Shown here one piece after another: positions 5,544 to 7,667 of a stretch of DNA of 7,667 nucleotides. Source of the DNA: WTJX01 sp045106295 (GTDB lineage: Bacteria > Bacteroidota > Bacteroidia > Cytophagales > JAAEPT01); contig JBGCEI010000025.1 in the NCBI GenBank assembly GCA_045106295.1, forward strand, positions 1 through 7,667. Reading direction: 5' to 3'. The position numbers and the translations under genes are program-made. How positions within the stretch are numbered: position 1 is the first letter of the stretch; each line of letters starts with the position of its first letter. Below the pieces are notes generated by a model. That model made no database searches and was not told the origin of the DNA. It worked only from the letters and a program-made list of their open reading frames with translations.

Positions 5544-6425
5544 TTAGTTTTCTAATGCTGCTGCACCACCTACAATCTCTAAGATTTCTTTTGTAATGTG
5601 TGCCTGACGAGTAGTATTGTAAACTAATTTCAAGTCGTCCAATAATTCACCTGCGTTATCAGTTGCTTTATCCATCGCTGTCATTCTTGCACCATGCTCT
5701 GAAGCATTCGATTCTAAAACAGCTTTGTAAAACTGTATTTTTAACGACTGAGGAATTAACTCTTCTTCGATGTATTCTTTTGATGGCTCAAAAATATAAT
5801 CAGCTGTTGCTTCAGTAGCAGTAGACTCAGCTTTTTCTTCCTCTACTAAGGGTAAAAACTGCTGTACTTTTACTTCTTGCGTTGCTACATTTTTGAATTC
5901 ATTGAAAACGATATCTACTTTGTCGTAAGTACCTTTTTCAAAAGCTTCCATAATAAATTCTGGAGCTGCTTTTACATCTTCGAATAAAACAGATGAGAAT
6001 AAACCTACAAAGTCGCTATTCAACTGGTACTGTTTACGAGCTAAGGCTTCGTTTCCTTTTTTACCAATTGTCAGCACATCTACATTACCTGCTGAAAATT
6101 GCTCTACGTAAGTAGTTTCTACTGTTTTAATAGCTCCTTTAATTACATTAGAATTAAAAGCTCCACAAAGCCCTCTATCAGATGTAATGAGAACAACTAA
6201 TACTTTGTCAGTAGCTGCTTTTTCTTGACAAAAAACACTTTGTGTTTCACCACTAGAAACTCTACCTAACACTTCGTTCAACTTGGTTGCATAAGGTCTC
6301 AGTTTAATGATATTATCCTGAGCTCTTTTCAACTTCGCTGCTGCCACCATTTTCATAGCTTTAGTGATCTGCTGAGTAGATTTTACTGAACTTATTCTAA
6401 GCCTTACTTCTTTTAAGTTAGCCAT
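5544..6425 (-). CDS. atpG: F1Fo ATP synthase, F1 subunit gamma
   Basis: This is the central rotor shaft of the F1 sector, coupling proton-driven ring rotation to ATP synthesis at the cytoplasmic face of the inner membrane. It has 293 residues, normal for the family. The N-terminal coiled-coil helix shows the typical ISSVKSTQQITKAMKMVAAAKLKRAQ (12-36). SDRGLCGAFN (82-91) is the conserved Rossmann-domain strand. The C-terminal helix carries SEHGARMTAMDKATDNA (242-258), and the PROSITE gamma signature ITKEILEIVGGA is at 277-288. An acidic, Ala/Thr-rich linker (194-208) precedes IFEPS; E. coli gamma has a comparable acidic linker. It follows atpA after 12 nt and is the last gene before the terminator. 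In related Bacteroidota the beta and epsilon genes (atpD, atpC) often lie elsewhere, which would explain their absence downstream. Confidence 0.98.
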   Translation of the reverse strand: MANLKEVRLRISSVKSTQQITKAMKMVAAAKLKRAQDNIIKLRPYATKLNEVLGRVSSGETQSVFCQEKAATDKVLVVLITSDRGLCGAFNSNVIKGAIKTVETTYVEQFSAGNVDVLTIGKKGNEALARKQYQLNSDFVGLFSSVLFEDVKAAPEFIMEAFEKGTYDKVDIVFNEFKNVATQEVKVQQFLPLVEEEKAESTATEATADYIFEPSKEYIEEELIPQSLKIQFYKAVLESNASEHGARMTAMDKATDNAGELLDDLKLVYNTTRQAHITKEILEIVGGAAALEN

Positions 6426-6437
6426 TTGCTTGTTCGT

Positions 6438-7667
6438 TTATGCTAATGCTGAAGAAACGTCTTTTGCTACTTTTTTCATTGCATCAATAGTAGCATCTGT
6501 TAATTTCCCTGCTTTTAGCGAGTCTAACGTATCTTTGTGCTCTGCTCTTAATGTAGTGATGTAAGAGTTTTCAAACTCCTTTACTTTATCTACTGCTACA
6601 TTATCTAATAATCCCTTAGTTGCTGCGTAGATAATAGCTACTTGCTCTTCTACTGCTACTGGAGAATATTGTGCTTGCTTTAAGATCTCTAAGTTTTTCT
6701 GACCTCTGTCAATTACTAATTTAGTAGATGCATCTAAGTCTGAACCAAACTTAGCAAATGCTTCTAGTTCTCTAAACTGTGCTTGATCTAATTTCAACGT
6801 ACCAGATACTTTCTTCATTGATTTGATCTGTGCTGAACCTCCAACTCTAGATACTGAGATACCTACGTTAATCGCTGGTCTGATACCTGAGTTAAATAAG
6901 TTAGACTCCAAGAAGATCTGTCCGTCAGTAATGGAGATTACGTTAGTAGGGATGTACGCTGATACATCACCTGCTTGTGTTTCAATAATAGGAAGTGCCG
7001 TTAATGAACCACCACCTTTTACTTTTCCTTTTAATGACTCTGGTAGATCATTCATCTCTTGAGCTAGCTTGTCAGAGTTAATTACTTTTGCAGCTCTCTC
7101 TAATAAACGGCTGTGTAGATAGAATACATCACCTGGGTAAGCTTCTCTACCTGGAGGTCTTTTCAATAGAAGAGACACTTCACGGTAAGCTACTGCTTGT
7201 TTCGATAAATCATCATAGATTACTAAAGCAGGTCTTCCTGTATCTCTGAAATACTCACCAATAGCAGCTCCCGTAAATGGAGAGTAAAACTGCATTGGAG
7301 CAGGATCTGATGCATTAGATGCTACAATAGTAGTGTAAGCCATAGCTCCACCTTTTTCTAAGGCATTTACTACCTGTGCTACTGTACTCGCTTTTTGCCC
7401 TACAGCTACATAGATACAGTAAACGGCTTCCCCTCTATCGTAAAATTCTTTCTGGTTAAGGATAGTATCAATTGCAACAGCTGTTTTACCAGTTTGTCTA
7501 TCACCAATAATCAATTCTCTTTGTCCTCTACCAATAGGAATCATAGCGTCAATAGACCTCACCCCTGTTTGTAATGGCTCTGTTACTGGCTGACGATAAA
7601 CAACACCTGGCGCTTTACGCTCTAGTGGCATTTCAAATGTCTCACCTTCGATAGGTCCTTTTCCATC
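6438..7667 (-). CDS. atpA: F1Fo ATP synthase, F1 subunit alpha (5' end beyond window)
   Basis: This is the non-catalytic nucleotide-binding subunit of the F1 hexamer. The frame stays open to the window edge. Twelve further codons (DGKGPIEGETFE) precede the first in-window Met, which is internal, so 409 residues are visible out of about 525, and the N-terminal beta-barrel is mostly missing. In visible numbering the Walker A motif GDRQTGKT is at 55-62, and the Walker B region ALVIYDDLSKQ at about 147-157. The alpha/beta signature PAINVGISVS starts at 264, and the arginine finger in SVSRVGG is R274. A longer loop (INSDKLAQEMNDLPESLKGK) sits between RAAKV and GGGSLTALP, and is longer than in Bacillus alpha. 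It is co-transcribed with atpG, 12 nt downstream. Confidence 0.98.
   Translation of the reverse strand, partial: DGKGPIEGETFEMPLERKAPGVVYRQPVTEPLQTGVRSIDAMIPIGRGQRELIIGDRQTGKTAVAIDTILNQKEFYDRGEAVYCIYVAVGQKASTVAQVVNALEKGGAMAYTTIVASNASDPAPMQFYSPFTGAAIGEYFRDTGRPALVIYDDLSKQAVAYREVSLLLKRPPGREAYPGDVFYLHSRLLERAAKVINSDKLAQEMNDLPESLKGKVKGGGSLTALPIIETQAGDVSAYIPTNVISITDGQIFLESNLFNSGIRPAINVGISVSRVGGSAQIKSMKKVSGTLKLDQAQFRELEAFAKFGSDLDASTKLVIDRGQKNLEILKQAQYSPVAVEEQVAIIYAATKGLLDNVAVDKVKEFENSYITTLRAEHKDTLDSLKAGKLTDATIDAMKKVAKDVSSALA

Noticed and set aside
5795..5850. Acidic linker of AtpG as an unusual insertion
   Set aside because: E. coli gamma carries a linker of similar place and length, so this is ordinary family variation.
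6823..7062. 79-codon plus-strand open frame
   Set aside because: It lies wholly antisense within atpA, in sequence constrained by the highly conserved alpha subunit, and shows no domain or signal of its own. It is a shadow frame.
1..7667. CRISPR array, tRNA, phage or defence genes
   Set aside because: No regularly spaced repeats, cloverleaf-like sequence, or recognisable phage or defence domains were seen on either strand.

Overview
The window looks like a chromosomal segment of an AT-rich Bacteroidota, most likely a marine-type member of the Flavobacteriaceae. The evidence is AT-rich spacers, starts preceded by A/T-rich sequence rather than clear Shine-Dalgarno motifs, a secreted protein whose signal peptide ends in A|Q (common in this group), and flavobacterial-looking AtpA and AtpG. 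Genus cannot be fixed from the sequence.

Left end (1-1236): one complete insertion sequence of the ISAs1 (H-repeat) family. It has perfect 20-bp terminal inverted repeats and one intact DDE transposase gene of 376 codons. The window begins exactly at the IS tip, so its left flank and target-site duplication cannot be seen. After a 191-nt spacer comes a secreted alpha/beta-hydrolase (1428-2342). Next is a 480-nt spacer with several small hairpins, then a membrane fatty acid desaturase with all three histidine boxes (2823-3884).

Right half (minus strand): the desaturase converges with a two-gene unit whose reading frames overlap as TAATG. The upstream gene of the unit is a divergent UbiA-type polytopic membrane protein (5419-4592). 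The downstream gene is a short UbiE-like SAM-dependent methyltransferase (4592-3987). Upstream of the unit lies the end of the F1Fo ATP synthase operon: atpA (5' end beyond the window) and then atpG, closed by a canonical intrinsic terminator. A GC-rich 35-nt palindrome sits between that terminator and the UbiA-like gene.

Functional reading: atpA/atpG are core energy metabolism. The desaturase sets membrane lipid unsaturation. The UbiA-like/methyltransferase pair looks like a small lipid- or isoprenoid-modifying module of unknown product, made unusual by substitutions in the prenyltransferase metal-binding motifs. The hydrolase and IS look accessory. I see no CRISPR array, tRNA, rRNA, phage gene or recognisable defence system. 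The items most worth follow-up are the UbiA-like/methyltransferase pair, the palindrome ahead of it, and the structured spacer ahead of the desaturase.
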